64,000 nucleotides of DNA from Phlebopus portentosus (GCA_037892935.1 JAYXKI010000001.1:2976001-3040000), one strand, 5' to 3'; positions 37,513 to 50,045 are shown, counted from the first letter of the stretch. Notes: generated by a model not told the origin, from the letters alone. Numbers and translations are program-made.

Positions 37513-39766
37513 ATGTCGAGCGCGCTAGGCGCGTCCGATTGCGCCTCTCCTTCAACAACCAGTGGTCGTCTCAACGCGGTATTTCCGACACATTCCCTTG
37601 GTCAAGTTCTGCCAACGACCCGCTCATAACTCAGGCTCCAGCTCTCTTTCCAAGACAGTCAGATGGATCATGTTCTGTTACTCCGAATGAGGTTCTCTTG
37701 AGGGTTTCTACGACTGTGCTTATACCGGATTATTCGAGCTTTTATAGCGCTACGCCTATAAGGCAATTCAGGATGGATTATACCCCATTCCCGGACGGTT
37801 CTCTCATTGCTCCTCCCTATATTTCTGAAGTTCGACGAGGGGACTGGACTCTTTTATTTAGCGGAATGATGCTCATGCTCTTCATCGCGACTTCGGTCAT
37901 TGCAGCTGACTATATCCGTCGGGTGAAAGTCAAGCACAAGGTGCTCTTCTATGAGCTACTCATCAGCCAATTGTGCGGTGTCGTGGCCTTTGCGATCACA
38001 GCCGCGACCGTGCTTGCATCGAATATCAATTGCCGAAGGTACATGTTCATTACTTATCATTCGTTAATCCAAGTCTTTAATTGATGTCCTTCACAGAGCC
38101 CTCGTAGCAGGAGGAGTGTTTACGGAGATTTCTGCCGCTATACTTGTAAGTGTGTCATCATGGACTGGTGATCGTCGACTGAAGAATTTTAGCTTTCCGG
38201 AATTCTCGGAGTGAAGGCATACAGATGCCTATCCGATTCGAAGGTCGTCCTTTCTGTTATTATTGTGCTGCAGGCCGCTTCATCCACCATGTCCTTCCTG
38301 GATCTTGCGAAGCTTGAGGCTTCGCGCAGGTTATCCTGTAGGGAATCATCCCATTTTTTTAACGACGGACCGACTAATTAATTCATCTGTAGTGACCTGC
38401 AATTCTTCCAACAACTCTATTCTTTTTCCGCTTTCGACAACCCTTCGGTTTGTTCTTGCACTATTTATTTGTTCGTGTTGTAAGTATAAACTATACCCTA
38501 TTGCGTCACTAGACATTGACAAGCCTTTGAAGTTGTTTACGCTGTGTGGAAGTCAGAAAAGTTACCCGCCGCCCAGGGTCGTATATCTATCAGTCTATCA
38601 GGACAGGGCCCACTACAACAGCCCACAAGCGAGAAAGGCGGCGACCTAGCTTCAAGTCGACCTCGTGGCTGGTGGGATTATGTTCCGGAAAGGAATGCAA
38701 AGCCAATGGAGGAACCTCGCGTTCAGACATGGCACATAGTCGATGATCAAGGATTCGTGGGCAATATGCGCTATTTATTCGGAGCGTTGATAAAGAACGG
38801 ATCCTCTGGACAAACAGCCTTACGCAAAGGATCTGATGCAACTCTAGTTGCCTCACCACACGCTCAAGGCCTGTCAAAGCCGCCTGCCGTCCAATTTCGA
38901 GAAAACAGCGAACATTCCCGGTTTAGCGTTGTCTCCCGTGCCCAATCTGCAGCTTCTTCTAAGACTCGAAGTCTAGGACCTCTCATGAACCGCATGAAAC
39001 TATTTCGGGAGGCATTGCGGAACGAGGTATGAAGTACAAGTGGTATCTTCCGGGCTTGGGCTTACCTTCATCCAGCTTGCGTATACGGCATTGATCACGA
39101 TCTTCAACGTCATTGCAACAATTCTGGGACTCGTAGGAGTGTTTGCACGGACGTCGGCTATTGATCCAAACGTCTTTACTGGTTCCTACTGTAAGTATAG
39201 CTCTTCTATGAGTCATCGCAGCATTCTTACCACATGAATAAGGGGGCATTCTCTCTCTTCTGGTCATACAGAGTTTCAGACGTGTTGTGCGACGACATGA
39301 ACGTGAGGCTCTCCTTCAGCATCCATCGACATGGGACCCGCTCTACCACGTCGAGAAGGTTACCAATGGCGAAGTAAGACAGGGCATATCGGCTGCAAGC
39401 GTCTCTTCCAACCCGTGGAGAGCACGTTCGATGATGATCGATCCATTATCGGTCCCAACTGAGGGTGTCGACCCGTTGGATCGGCAGGAAGGGTCTTCAA
39501 AGGACGCGCATACCCGACATGTGACCGAGAATCCCTTTGAGGATTTCGAATTTGCAGGGCCCTCGGATAAGGGCAAGAACGTAGCTGTGCCTACACACAC
39601 TCGAGGGTTGGCACCCGAGCGATTACCTCCCACCGAAACAATATCTCTATTTTCTGATTCAGCCTCATCCCAATGGACAGACTCGCAGGACCGCGATTCA
39701 ATTTCCAGATATTCTGATCGCAGTTCCCAATCACTCTTTTATTTGGAGAAGACGAACAGCCGTTAA
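37513..39766 (+). CDS. Second seven-TM membrane protein, orphan
   Basis: Eight exons 37513-37578, 37635-38038, 38097-38145, 38193-38337, 38393-38479, 38533-39026, 39076-39190, 39243-39766, 627 residues in one frame. An outward N-terminus of about 90 residues is followed by five hydrophobic spans (from LLFSGMMLMLFIATSVIAA to LRFVLALFICSCFVYAVW). A cytosolic loop of about 160 residues comes next, then two more spans (ALITIFNVIATILGLVGVF and GILSLLVIQSF), then a 170-residue Ser/Asp-rich tail. Seven spans in all, but with the big loop between five and six, unlike the 7-TM gene at 11198. No known receptor motif. The intron 38338-38392 uses donor GTAGGG, needed to keep the fifth span in frame. Start chosen as the ATG spliced in phase to the first conserved exon. 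Confidence 0.72.
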
Positions 39767-39878
39767 TTCAATCAGTTCAATATTTGTTCCTTTCCTTCCC
39801 AATTGTACTGTCCCTCCCCACAATCTTTACATAGCTTCATTGTACTTCTATGTTACATTTAAACTCGATGGCAATCTA

Positions 39879-40849
39879 TTATAAGCCCTGGATGTGTTTG
39901 AATAGAGAAGGAAAGTCCGATTTGCACTTTAGTTTCTCTTGTGATTTCGAAAAGACGGCCTCAAAAGCTTCTTGAGCTTGTTCAGTCTGGAAACGGAATT
40001 GTTGTCAGAAAGGATTTGTGGCGAGGTAAAAGTAACGAACCTCTTCATCGCAATACTCTAAACCTTCCCAAGATTCATCCTCTTCCACTCGTAGAACGTG
40101 CAACATTTCGCGGCGTGCCGCAGTTAGCCCACCTGTTATTGACTGGGCACCTTTGTCATCTGCTTTTCTGATTGACACAGTCACGTCCCTCCCTTCACCT
40201 GCCGGCTTTGTTTCTTTTTTCACAGCCGCTGGAGGATTGGGCTCGTCGGGATCAGGAGGTGGTCCTTCGTCCGATTCTGATTCATCGTCAGCACCAGTTT
40301 TCGTCCGCCGACTTTTGCGGTTGAGTATATCCATGTATGTTAGCGTTGGCCGGAGTTGGTGTGTTTGGCTTATTGGATGAAGATGGAGATGCCCTAGTCA
40401 AGGAGATTAATCCAGGATTTTTCAGCACATCATAATTCAAACGTACCATCGCGAACGATACCAAGCATATAGGTGCCTCTTTCTGGAATCCGTTCGCTTC
40501 TCATTCGCACCTCGGAGAGACGTTGGTCCGTACTGGACTGCCTCCCCTTCTTCGACTCCGAATTCTTCTCTGCATCATCGGTTGCCCGCGCTTGACCAAG
40601 TTCTTGTGCTCGGTCCTTATTCCATACTTCCGGGCGAGTATCGACTGGTACATGTACTTCAAGCCTAGCTGCCTTGGGTTTGATTCGTGCGCGTATTTTC
40701 TTTCCGCTTTGCGCTGCAGAAGGCGGGACTTGCAAAGGACGAGTAAGAAGAGGGAATTGGTGAAGATGAATATTCGGAGAGAGGGCGGTCGAGAGATGAA
40801 TCGGCAATACAGCCACTACCGGGTCGTCTGCAGGTTCGAGTCCAGGCAT
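39879..40849 (-). CDS. RNA polymerase III subunit RPC5 (Rpc37 family)
   Basis: Three exons 40849-40447, 40393-40041, 39986-39879, 287 residues. The N-terminal PVVAVLPIHLS block, the RARIKPKAARLEVHVPVDTRPEVWN region and YMLGIVRDG are the Sin/RPC5 signature. An acidic-proline linker follows, and the C-terminal helix (EQAQEAFEAVF) is short. In RNA polymerase III this subunit heterodimerises with the Rpc53-type subunit and works in termination and reinitiation. The fungal protein is shorter than the animal one, as here. Divergent from the Rab5 gene with 239 bases between start codons. Confidence 0.9.
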
Positions 40850-41088
40850 GTTCAAGTTCAAAGTCTATTCTATTAAAGTTCAAGCACTTAAAAAATATGT
40901 GTAATAAAATAAATTGATATTGATATGGCAGTGACATGCCTGCCTAACGTGGACGGGTGGACGTCACGGACACCGCCGCGACTGCGACCTGCTTGCTTGC
41001 TTGTCTCTATCCCACCCACTATCATCCACGCTAAAGCGTGCACCATATTCCGCCTTCCTTCCATTTCTCCTCTTCATTCAGACTTGCC
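40850..41088. promoter_or_regulatory. Divergent promoter, RPC5 / Rab5
   Basis: 239 bases between start codons. Pyrimidine-rich just upstream of the Rab5 ATG, AT-rich near the RPC5 side. No defined operator. Confidence 0.45.
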
Positions 41089-42174
41089 ATGGCTGAAAGT
41101 GCTTCTGGTCCCTCGGACAAGTCTGTCCAGGTCAAACTCGTCTTACTAGGTACGTTCGCCATGCAACGGGAGGAATTGTTATCGGTCATCAAAACGTGGC
41201 CGTAGCATCCGTACCATGAACGATATAATTTCAAGAATTGCTTGCTGATAATTCGATACTTTAGGCGAGGCAGCAGTTGGAAAGTCCTCCGTAGTACTGC
41301 GTTTTGTATGTCTCGGTTGCTTCGAGTTTCTCGCCGCCGAATGCTAAACTATTCCATCCATCTCTAGGTCTCCAACGAGTTCCAGCCAAACAAGGAACCG
41401 ACTATTGGTGCTGCATTCCTAACTCAGAAATGCCGTCTGGAGGATCGTGTCCTACGATATGAGATCTGGGATACAGCGGGTCAGGAGCGTTTCCATTCCC
41501 TTGCCGTGAGTCATCCTTGTAGTTGTTACCCTAGTCAAATTTGAAACCATCGCCTCACCTCACCTCGTTATGTCGATCGATAGCCAATGTACTACCGCAA
41601 TGCACAGGCAGCAGTGGTAGTTTACGATGTCACGAAGGCGTCGAGTCTGGAGAAAGCCAAGTCGTGGGTAAAGGAACTCCAACGGCAGGCGAACCCGAAC
41701 ATCGTCATTGCGCTCGCCGGCAACAAGCTTGATCTCGTACAACCCAAATCACCCGCTGCGGACGGTACGTCTATTGATGGAGATGAGCCTGATGATGCTA
41801 CCGCCACTCCAGGCGAGGCTGGTGCTGCTGAATCGGAGGTCCCCCGAGCGGTACCAACGGAAGAGGCTCAGGCATACGCTCAGGAGGCTGGCTTACTATT
41901 CTTCGAAACTAGCGCAAAGACAGGAGAGGGCGTCGTAGAGCTATTCACCGAGATTGGTACGTTGTCGCCGGTTGTTACCATCTCCTAATGCACTGCATTC
42001 CATTAACTTAAAAATATATCAATTATAGCCAAGAAGATTCCAATCGAGCATATCTTGGCTTCGAGTCGCGGGGCAGGACGAAATGGCGGACCGTCCGGGA
42101 GAGGGGCCGCAAATCAACAAGGCGTAAACCTGGAAGAGAGCGCTGCCAAGGGCAAAGATGCTTGCAATTGTTGA
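41089..42174 (+). CDS. Rab5-type GTPase (Ypt5/Vps21)
   Basis: Five exons 41089-41149, 41265-41305, 41368-41505, 41584-41956, 42029-42174, 252 residues. P-loop GEAAVGKS (21-28), switch I EPTIGAAF, switch II WDTAGQE (68-74), NKLD (127-130), ETSAKTG, and a C-terminal Cys-x-Cys (ACNC) for geranylgeranylation. The Rab5-specific switch sequences ([20 protein letters not shown]) make the assignment firm. It acts in early endosome fusion. An acidic insert of about 35 residues after NKLD lengthens the protein beyond the usual 210-220; the same exon codes for it without a splice, so it is real protein rather than a retained intron. Confidence 0.96.
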
Positions 42175-42489
42175 GATCTACCTACACAGTCTACGTGTCC
42201 CTTTTTTTCCGCTATCCATGATATGACAATTTCTTCCCGACCCTACACGCCTCCTCTCTTTTTTTCCCACTACGATATTATATTTAGTTTTTGTGGTATA
42301 AGATTACCATCTGTATTTGACTTTCTTTTCTGTTACTTTGAATTCATGCTTTTACAAAGGATTTGTTGAGTAAAAGATCTCGTTTTTGTAGAGAACTAAG
42401 TACTATCAATAAATATTTCAAAGGTAAGGCAATTGTCAATTGTCGGTACAGATGGATGTGGAATTGTCATGGAAGCATCATCAAAACGA
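42175..42489. other. Convergent 3' region, Rab5 / arrestin
   Basis: 315 bases between two convergent stop codons. T-rich on the plus strand, with TTTTTTTCC-like tracts expected of 3' UTRs. No gene seen. Confidence 0.45.
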
Positions 42490-44698
42490 TCAATGCGACT
42501 GATTAGCGACGGAAGGCACGAGGTCGACATACGGCGGCGGGCCGCTCACGGGCTCCGTCTCGCCCGGTGTCGTAGGGTTCAAATACGGAGGTGGTGCATG
42601 CGAAGGCGATATCCCGGACGCCTCCTCAGGTAGGCTAGGCCTCCTACTCGAAACATCCAACACGGCCGGCGCATCAGACAGAGGCAAGACTCTGCCCACC
42701 GGAGAACCGCCTGGAGGAGGCGGTGTCCTGGGCACAAGCGCGGTCGTGCGGAAGTCAGGGTTCAGGATGGATGGCGGTGGGTCGGAGTCGGGATTGCGCG
42801 AGCGGAACTCGGAGTCGATCGAGGGAGGCGGGTCAGATGGATCGTCCATTGGTGGTGGCGGAGGCGGCAGGAGGTCATCCCGACCTTGCGAGCGAGACAT
42901 CTCCGCATGCTCTTCCAGGACGAGGTTAAGCGCATCCATGGCGCATCCAGGTTGGTTGACAAAGCCCGCGAGATTGGTCACATTTGCGTCCCCCGCTGCC
43001 ATTTCAAGAGAAGGCGGCGGGGTAGACGAGCGCATGACATCGGAATGCCCATCGTACACCTCCGAAGCTGGGAAACCGAACAATACACCCTCACCTTCGA
43101 CGCTCGTCTCCCGGCGCGGAAGTGGTTGCATATTCTCTGCGGCTGGGTGATCCTCAGAAGGAACAATGATCTCAGACTCAGACTCAAAGAAGGTCGGAAG
43201 CCGAGATGTTGACGCTTCGCCAACAGAGAAGAACGGCGGAGGTGCCTCCTCGAAGGGTGGTGGAGCCAATGCACTTGGGCCAGCCTGGGTCTCATGCTCG
43301 CCTGTGTAAATGTCCGAGTCCTCTCGTCTTACCGTCTTCACTGGAGGACGGTCATGCTTCTTTATGTACGCCATATCAAACGAAGGGTCGACTTCCGGCA
43401 AAGGAGCAGGAGGAGGCAGGATCGTCAACGGTAAGACAAGCGCAAAAGTCCGTTCAGAGCGTGTCGAAACGTGTAGAAATGTCACACGGACTTGTATTCG
43501 GAATTCGATCGTATGCAGGACGGACGACTGCGAGATGGACGCGCATTGAGGATCATCGTCTACAAAGGTATTCTCAGGTTCTGGAAACTGTGCACCATTT
43601 CTGTCAGGAGAGGAGCTAGGGAAGCTGCTCCGTAGAATGAGTCTGAGCTTCACAGGCTTGGTTGTATGGAAACGGCATGAGCTCCCGGATCGCGCAAGGA
43701 TGGTTTCGTTTGGAAAATAAGGACCACCGAACGAGATTGGTACCGTCGAAGTTGACGCCGCGTATGAGAACTCCGCACTAGGGGGGATCTCGCTACTTGA
43801 TACAGTATCAGTATCATCGTCGTCATCACCCGAAGATGAACCTTCATCGATATCATTCGCGGTGGCCCCATTGATGGATGACCCTTCTAAACTTTGCACT
43901 TTCACTGTCCGGATAAGTTCCGCTCGAACACTTCTCAGTGTGAAGCCATGATCTAGGATGACGCTTCGATCGGGAGGCGGGATAGTGACATACACAGGAA
44001 TAGGCTCATCTACTCTGTATGTAGTTCTGCCAAGCTCGACCTTTACGGGTGTGGGATAGTTCAACGAGACAGAGTGAGGCAGAACCTCACAACGCGAGAG
44101 ATGTGATGTGAATCTCCTCGTATGGATTGTGATGCTACGAGACAGAACAGGGAGCGACGCGTCTGATGTCTTCAAGGTGGCTGTTAAGATATGCGACAAC
44201 GAGGATCGTCCAACGTGCAGACATTGTGGGGTATCCGGAGTAAGCGGGATCGAGAATGGGATTGAAGACGTCACCACAAACGTATTTGACCCAGATGGTC
44301 CGTCGCGAGAATATAGATTCACAGAAGTCGAGTTCAGCTCAACATAGTGCTTCCCATCCGACTCGGACGAGGTCAGGGTGACTGTTCTTTGATGCGGGCA
44401 GATGAGCTTGAAAAGAGTTAATTTGAGTCGAATGGAACCAAACGTACAAGCTTTCCCAAAGATCCAAGGGTACACCCTTTATTTGCAATTCACCTTCAAT
44501 TGCTGCGCGCTCGCCATTGGCGCCAAGGTAGCCCTTCTGAAAATGAGTCGCATTGCCTGATGGACAGATGACGAGCTGCGCGTCGTTGGGGACGAAAGTA
44601 GCGCCGTCACTGGAAGACGGCGGTTGGCATTGAAGAGAGACTAGATCATCGTGCTGGCCCTGGTCATACGTCGGGGGAGGAGCAAAGGGGACAGACAT
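42490..44698 (-). CDS. Alpha-arrestin-like trafficking adaptor with PPxY motifs
   Basis: Two exons 44698-44448 and 44386-42490, 715 residues. The arrestin fold covers about the first 380 residues: SIPFSIPLTPDTPQCLHV, then VLPHSVSLNYPTPVKVELGRTTYRVDEPIPVYVTIPPPD and a beta-rich region ending ALVLPLTILPPP. An acidic loop (DDDDDTDT) interrupts it. The last 330 residues are Pro/Ser-rich and end with two PPxY motifs (APPPYLNP and GPPPYVDL), the binding sites for WW domains of Nedd4/Rsp5 ubiquitin ligases. Role by family: recruits Rsp5 to plasma-membrane transporters for endocytosis. Confidence 0.87.
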
Positions 44699-45414
44699 CT
44701 AATGCGTACAAAGATGGAGGGAGGAAAGAAAAGGGGGAAGATGGGTGCATATACACAGACACAGGGTTGCGCGGATCAATAATCAGAAACAGCCTGAGCC
44801 TCTGCGCCAGCCAGCGACTTCCTTATCCGGAAGGAGTGCGCGTACTACAAGACCCAGTGTGTACCAGAAATCGGCAATTACTGAAATCACCAACCAATAA
44901 TACAAACCGTGTATCTGTGAGGTCGAGCACCATCTTTTTTGCATCTTGGCAATCGTGGTCAGATGCATGACGAGGAGCGGAGCCAATGCATGTACTGCTA
45001 TGGCGAGAGAACAGACCGCATTTCATTGGGTCAGATGATGTGGTGAACAGCAGATCCCTTTGTGACTTTTCGGTAAAACGCAGCAGAATGTATATTGAAC
45101 TTATACATAGCGTACAACTCATGTGTCCATATATCCGAGCCCTCTGATTATTCTATCGTGACAATAGTTTGTAGCGTAGTAAAGCATATGTTGGAACACT
45201 GAACAAAAAGGTGATGTGATCTGCTGTATGTATTACTCTATTTGTCCATGGCTGTGAGAGCCTCCCATATTCGGAGAGAGAGAGAGCACTCATCATCGGC
45301 GACGCTGTGGTTGAGCTCGCTCAACTGCTACCAATCGACGTCCGCAGACAGAATCCAGCGCTGAGCTAAGATAGCGACGCTGGTCGTGTGCTTCCCTTGT
45401 AAGAAGGGGGATTC
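44699..45414. promoter_or_regulatory. Divergent intergenic region, arrestin / Swi1
   Basis: About 716 bases. Contains a (GA)7 tract near 45274-45287 and otherwise short frames without features. Likely two promoters. Confidence 0.4.
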
Positions 45415-48335
45415 ATGAACATGAACCGGGGAATGTTGTGTGTGACTTTTGCTTTATCTCAATTATTATTGTCGGCTCCTCACCCTTTTCTCCGGGCAGT
45501 CCCAGTACCAGTCCTAGTGCTACAGAGCCATCTGAGCACTCCTCCTCCGCTAATATAATTCCTTTTCCGCCCTCTTTTCCCTCCCAAGATGCCGCTCTTT
45601 TCAATGGCCTCGATGCCTCCTCATCAAAACAACTCGCCGCACTCACCGCCGCCGCAAACGCCCGTCGCGCACAGGCCCAGGCTCAAGCAGCTCCCGGCGG
45701 GCCATCCTCGGCTAACTTCGTCGGAGGAATAGCCCCATCCCAACTACCTTTCCGTCAAGATCAGCTCCAGTCCTTCCCACCTTCCGCCATCGTCAATCAG
45801 CAGACCTCTTTCCCCTCCGCCGGTCTGCCGCCCTCTGGTCCGCCCAACATGCAGCCAAGCGTCCCGCCACAGGCAAACCAGTTTGCTCAGCGCCAACAGC
45901 TCACACAGCAACAGGCTGTCGCTCTCAATAAGAGCCGCAGGATGAGCTTTTTGCAAGGTCTCAACCGCGTCATGGCTTCACGGGGCATGCCGCTTCCGAG
46001 CGGTATAACGGGCGTAGAGTCGGGGTATGACCCAACAGCGCCGTCGCCTTGGAGCAACATTGAGCCCGCGTCTGAACCGGGCGGAGTCAAGCTTGCCGGA
46101 AAGGATATTGACTTGTATAGGCTTTGGGGTATGGTCGTTTCGGTCGGAGGAGCTGCCAGGGTCCACCAGCAGGGTGCTTGGACCCAGATAGCTCTACAGT
46201 ATGATTTACCTCAGCAGCTCCCACATCCGCAGGAGAGCGGCAATACGTCAACAGCTGTGGCCCTCGCCCAGCTGTATGTGAAACTCCTCGGACCATTTGA
46301 AGAAGCCTATCTGAGAGGCTTGTCGGATGCACAGCGCCAGAGCTTGGCCCAGCGGGGTGCACTTCCTATTCCTGCATCTGCTTCCTTTCACGGTCAAAAC
46401 ATGTCCCCTCCCGGCTCGTCGGGAAGCTCGGCGCAGAACCAGCCTCCCGCGGGTCCAGATATCTCAGCCAATCTGCCCTCTTCTGGTGCTGCTTCCTCAG
46501 AAATTGATTCTGATGCCGAGGCGCGGAAACGGAAGATGGACGAAAGTGCTGGCAATAATGAAGTCAGCAATGGAAAACGGAGGAGAACAGGTGTGTATTT
46601 GAAGCCTCTCGTTTTTCCGCACTCATGGAGAAGACGCTAAATTAATCAATCACCAGATCCCGAATCTTCTGAGCTATCGGTAACTACCAGGAACCTGTCA
46701 CCAGAAGTATAAATACTAATAATCATTGCTCTTCTCTAGCACAACGCTCCTGAATCTGCACCTCATTCTCAAATGTCTGCTCCATCAGCTTCTGCTACTC
46801 GCGTCAAAGCACGTAGAAAGATCGAATATGTGCCCCTTGCAAGGGAAGTCGATACTGCAGGAGGACGTGACCTCGCTGCAATTCAAAATGAACTCCAACG
46901 ACTAGCACGAGGCCAACTTCTTCGCGATATTAACGAGTGGGGGAAAGTCTACGTCGACGCTCTGACCATGTCTATCCGCTCCCGTCTGTCCGTCGAGCTG
47001 TCCTACAGCCTCACGACACTCATCATTCTTTCGACCATGCGCAGTCAAGGCCATGACACTGGGTTTGTAATTGCTCAATGCGGAGAACTATTGGATGAGA
47101 TATTGGATCTGCTCGAAGACCTTTCTTTCCCGAACGGAACGGATTCTGAGACTCTTCTCGATCATGACGAAATAGTCACGATTCGTCAGCTTATTAGCAT
47201 GGCCCATGAAGAAGCTGCTTCTCCATTCGCGTCGGAGAAGAGACGACAGGGCGATTACGATCCTTCAGTGGAAGGACCTATGCAGCGACGTGGTGACCTC
47301 ATACGACTCATCTTGAACATCCTTCGCAACTTGAGCGCGGTTGCGGACAATCAGGTGTTCATGGCGCAGCACCCAATCCTGATCGACCTTATTTTACGTC
47401 TCACATCTATTCGGTCGTCAGAAGGACGGCCACCATCGGCGGCGTCTGATGCGCTGACTCTACCAGACCTTATCGTAGTCAGAAAAGATGTTTTGTGCAT
47501 GCTTGTCAACCTTGGTGGCGCTATTTCTCTGTCTTCTTCCGCATCATCAACAGAGACCCCTTCAACCACCGGGGTTTCAAGCCGAAGAGCTCGACTTATC
47601 TTCGAGCTCATCGCTTCCTATCTGGTTGATCCGATCGAGGCTGTAAGCCCATTCGCCTGGATATTACAGTCCGGAACTATGACAACTCCATCTGTTCGAG
47701 CGCCTCTCTTGCCAGATGCCGCGTTGGAAGTGTTCACCCGCGTCAGTCAACCGGACTCTAATCGACGCGTCATTTCTCGTAATGTGCCCCTCCAGCAGCA
47801 GTGGAACTTGTTTGAAGCGCTCGTCCACCGCTTGCCGAATTCAGATAGCGATTACAAGTTGATAGTGGGACGCGACGAATCGTGGATGAGTTATCTGGAG
47901 AAACTCGTGCTAAGCTTGTATTCACTCGCGTTCTTAATGCCTCCGGAGCTGAAGAAGCGAGTAAAGGAAGATCGGGGTCTAAGCTTTGCGAAGGTCATGC
48001 TCCGCTTCGTGAAGCGCGTCATGGGTGGTGGACCGGGTCAGGCGGAATTACGCGTGCATTTCTCACATTGCGTCCGCAGAGCGATCGAGACTATGAAAGT
48101 GATCGATGACGGGGAAGACTCCTTTGATGTCGCGCAGCCGAGCGTGCCCACGCTATCTTTTGGTGTTGGCTATGGGGAAGCAGCAGACGCGAAGGTGGAA
48201 AGGGGCGACGGTCTTCTTGGAGGTCATGAGGACGAAATATTATGGTCTGTCATGTTGCAGCGTGAGATGGACGACATCATGTTCTCGGAGCTGGAGAGCC
48301 TCGCCCGAGTCGACAGGGAAGTGCGTGCGTTCTGA
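45415..48335 (+). CDS. SWI/SNF subunit Swi1 (ARID domain)
   Basis: Four exons 45415-45437, 45500-46590, 46657-46679, 46740-48335, 910 residues. A Gln/Pro/Ala-rich N-terminus leads into an ARID DNA-binding domain (about residues 155-295: FLQGLNRVMASRGMPLP, DLYRLWGMVVSVGGAARVHQQGAW, ALAQLYVKLLGPFEEAYL). A Lys/Arg nuclear-localisation stretch (KRRRTG) and a long helical C-terminal half follow (LIRLILNILRNLSAVADNQVFM, ELSYSLTTLIILSTM), matching the ARM-like body of Swi1. The complex remodels nucleosomes at promoters. The tiny first exon is inferred: no ATG exists in frame in exon 2, and the GTGTGT donor joins in phase. Confidence 0.9.
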
Positions 48336-48579
48336 TCTGAACTATGCCTTCATGTTACGCTGTTCAGTTGCTTTCATAAAACCATGTAGGACTTGGCATT
48401 CGTTATCTGTACTGTATAGATGTTTGCTTGTAATACGTTTCCTGGTTCTGGAAATTGAATGACTTTCGGCAGATTTTCCCATCCAATACTCGACTAAACA
48501 ACGTGATAAATGTGATATTAGATTCCGCAGCTCATTCACATAAAGCCCTATATAAATAGCGCAGAGAAGTCCTGTGTAA

Positions 48580-49268
48580 TCAAGAGAAATACCACAATAA
48601 TACATAAACGCCTATAAGTCCAAGTAGAACCTTCGCTTGCGGTGTGAGATTGATGATCGCTCCCGTGCCAATAGCAGGTGTCGGTTCACCACCGAGCGTC
48701 TGGCCTTTACCAGAGAACGGTGTCGTCCCTCCTACTGTGCCAGCTGCGAACTCGTTGATAGCTGCGGTCAATCTTCTCGGATCTGCGCCCTGGATTTCAT
48801 GGACTTTCTCTCCACCTCGTATGAACACAAACGTAGGCCTAATTTGATTGGATTCAAATCATTAATGATTGTGGGGGAAGAAGGGAATAAAACAAAATTC
48901 CTTACATTGCACGTATGCCATACTTCTGCGCCACGTCTGTTCCTACGTCCACGTCGCACTTGACGAAGTTGACGTTTGGCTTCTCTTTTGCGAGCGCGAT
49001 GAAGGTCGGCGCGATCATTTTGCACATGGCCCACACCTAGGATAAAGAAACACTTGCTTCAGTCGTTGTCGTCTCAGAGAACAGAAGCTCGATTACACTG
49101 ACCAAGTGGCGTGAAAGTCGATGACCTATACAGGCACACGCGAGTCAGTAAGCTTGGAAAGAACGTCAGTCGGATGGCATATGAGCATACCGTTAGCTGG
49201 TTTGGAGACTTGGCGAGAACGCCATTGAGCTGGAGTAGGGAAGTCACTTCGATTATGTTCTCGGACAT
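48580..49268 (-). CDS. Tail-anchored thioredoxin-like protein with a frame break at the active site
   Basis: Four exons 49268-49191, 49125-49103, 49036-48906, 48838-48580, about 162 residues. The thioredoxin fold is clear: VIDFHATW, then KMIAPTFIALAKE, NFVKCDVD, the cis-Pro in MPTFVFIRGG, and KVHEIQGAD. A Gly/Thr linker ends in a hydrophobic tail (VLLGLIGVYVLLWYFS), so the protein is probably C-tail anchored. Exon 49036-48906 begins with codons for Cys-Gly-Pro-Cys, but its length does not fit: two extra bases (a repeated TG at about 49022-49025) or one missing base shift the frame. Alternative splicing (donor at 49099) restores the frame but replaces the first active-site Cys. Either a damaged gene, a sequence error, or a redox-altered variant. 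Confidence 0.8.
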
Positions 49269-49496
49269 TTTCAGTGTCAGTGGTTAGATGGTAACCTACT
49301 GATCACGTCTTGTGTGCTTCAGTGGTACACGTGATACGAAATGTGCTAAACAAGCAACAGCTTGTTGCATAAGCAGCATAGCTCTCATGTTGAATGGACA
49401 TAGATAAATATTATTTTCAATAATCCAAGAGTTCCTTTTACTTTATTTCCTGTATTCATCATGCACAGTGTCAACACCAAGTTCATTCACCACAAC

Positions 49497-50045
49497 TCAT
49501 GCGCTTGTGAATTCCTCATAGTATGCCAAAGTCGGCCCCTGAAGCATCATGAGTATTCATATTCAGCGGAAGGGATATGAGACTCTGCTTACTCCCTCAG
49601 CAATTTCGGGCGCTGCGGCTACAAAGGCCTTAAATTGTTCGCCTTCAAAGTGTCTGTTCGGACTCATTAGTATACTCCGTATGGGCCCCTGATATGAAGT
49701 AGACTGACTTTGCGACAGCAGCCTTGTCGGCGTATCTGTAAACATGCATTGCTCAGTCAGGCAAATGGCTAATTAGGGGAATAAATATGACCGTACTCTT
49801 CGAAGACGACAAATTTGTCACCAGACCTCGATGTACGGAACGTGAGGCATCCAGGCTCTCCGTCAGAGTTAGAAAATTTGTGAATGGCTGTCAGATAACG
49901 CTGAAGGTCGTCGCCCTTTCCAGGCTTGGCGCTGACCTGGGAAAACTCGTTGGTGAGACTGCGGTGCATATAGTCAGATTATGAGACGACATACTTGAGC
50001 AACCAAAATGACTTTATTCGAAAATGCATCCGGAGTGCTGGCCAT
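49497..50045 (-). CDS. ABM-domain (antibiotic biosynthesis monooxygenase fold) protein
   Basis: Five exons 50045-49995, 49945-49797, 49735-49709, 49653-49593, 49538-49497, 109 residues, close to the usual single ABM domain. The diagnostic pattern KVILVAQF, KPGKGDDLQRYL, EPGCLTFRTSR, FVVFEEYADKAAVAKHFE and AEGGPTLAYYE is intact. Family members are small dimeric alpha/beta barrels acting as haem- or quinone-linked oxygenases, or as stress proteins. No substrate can be inferred. It is divergent from CDK11 with 183 bases between start codons. Confidence 0.88.
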
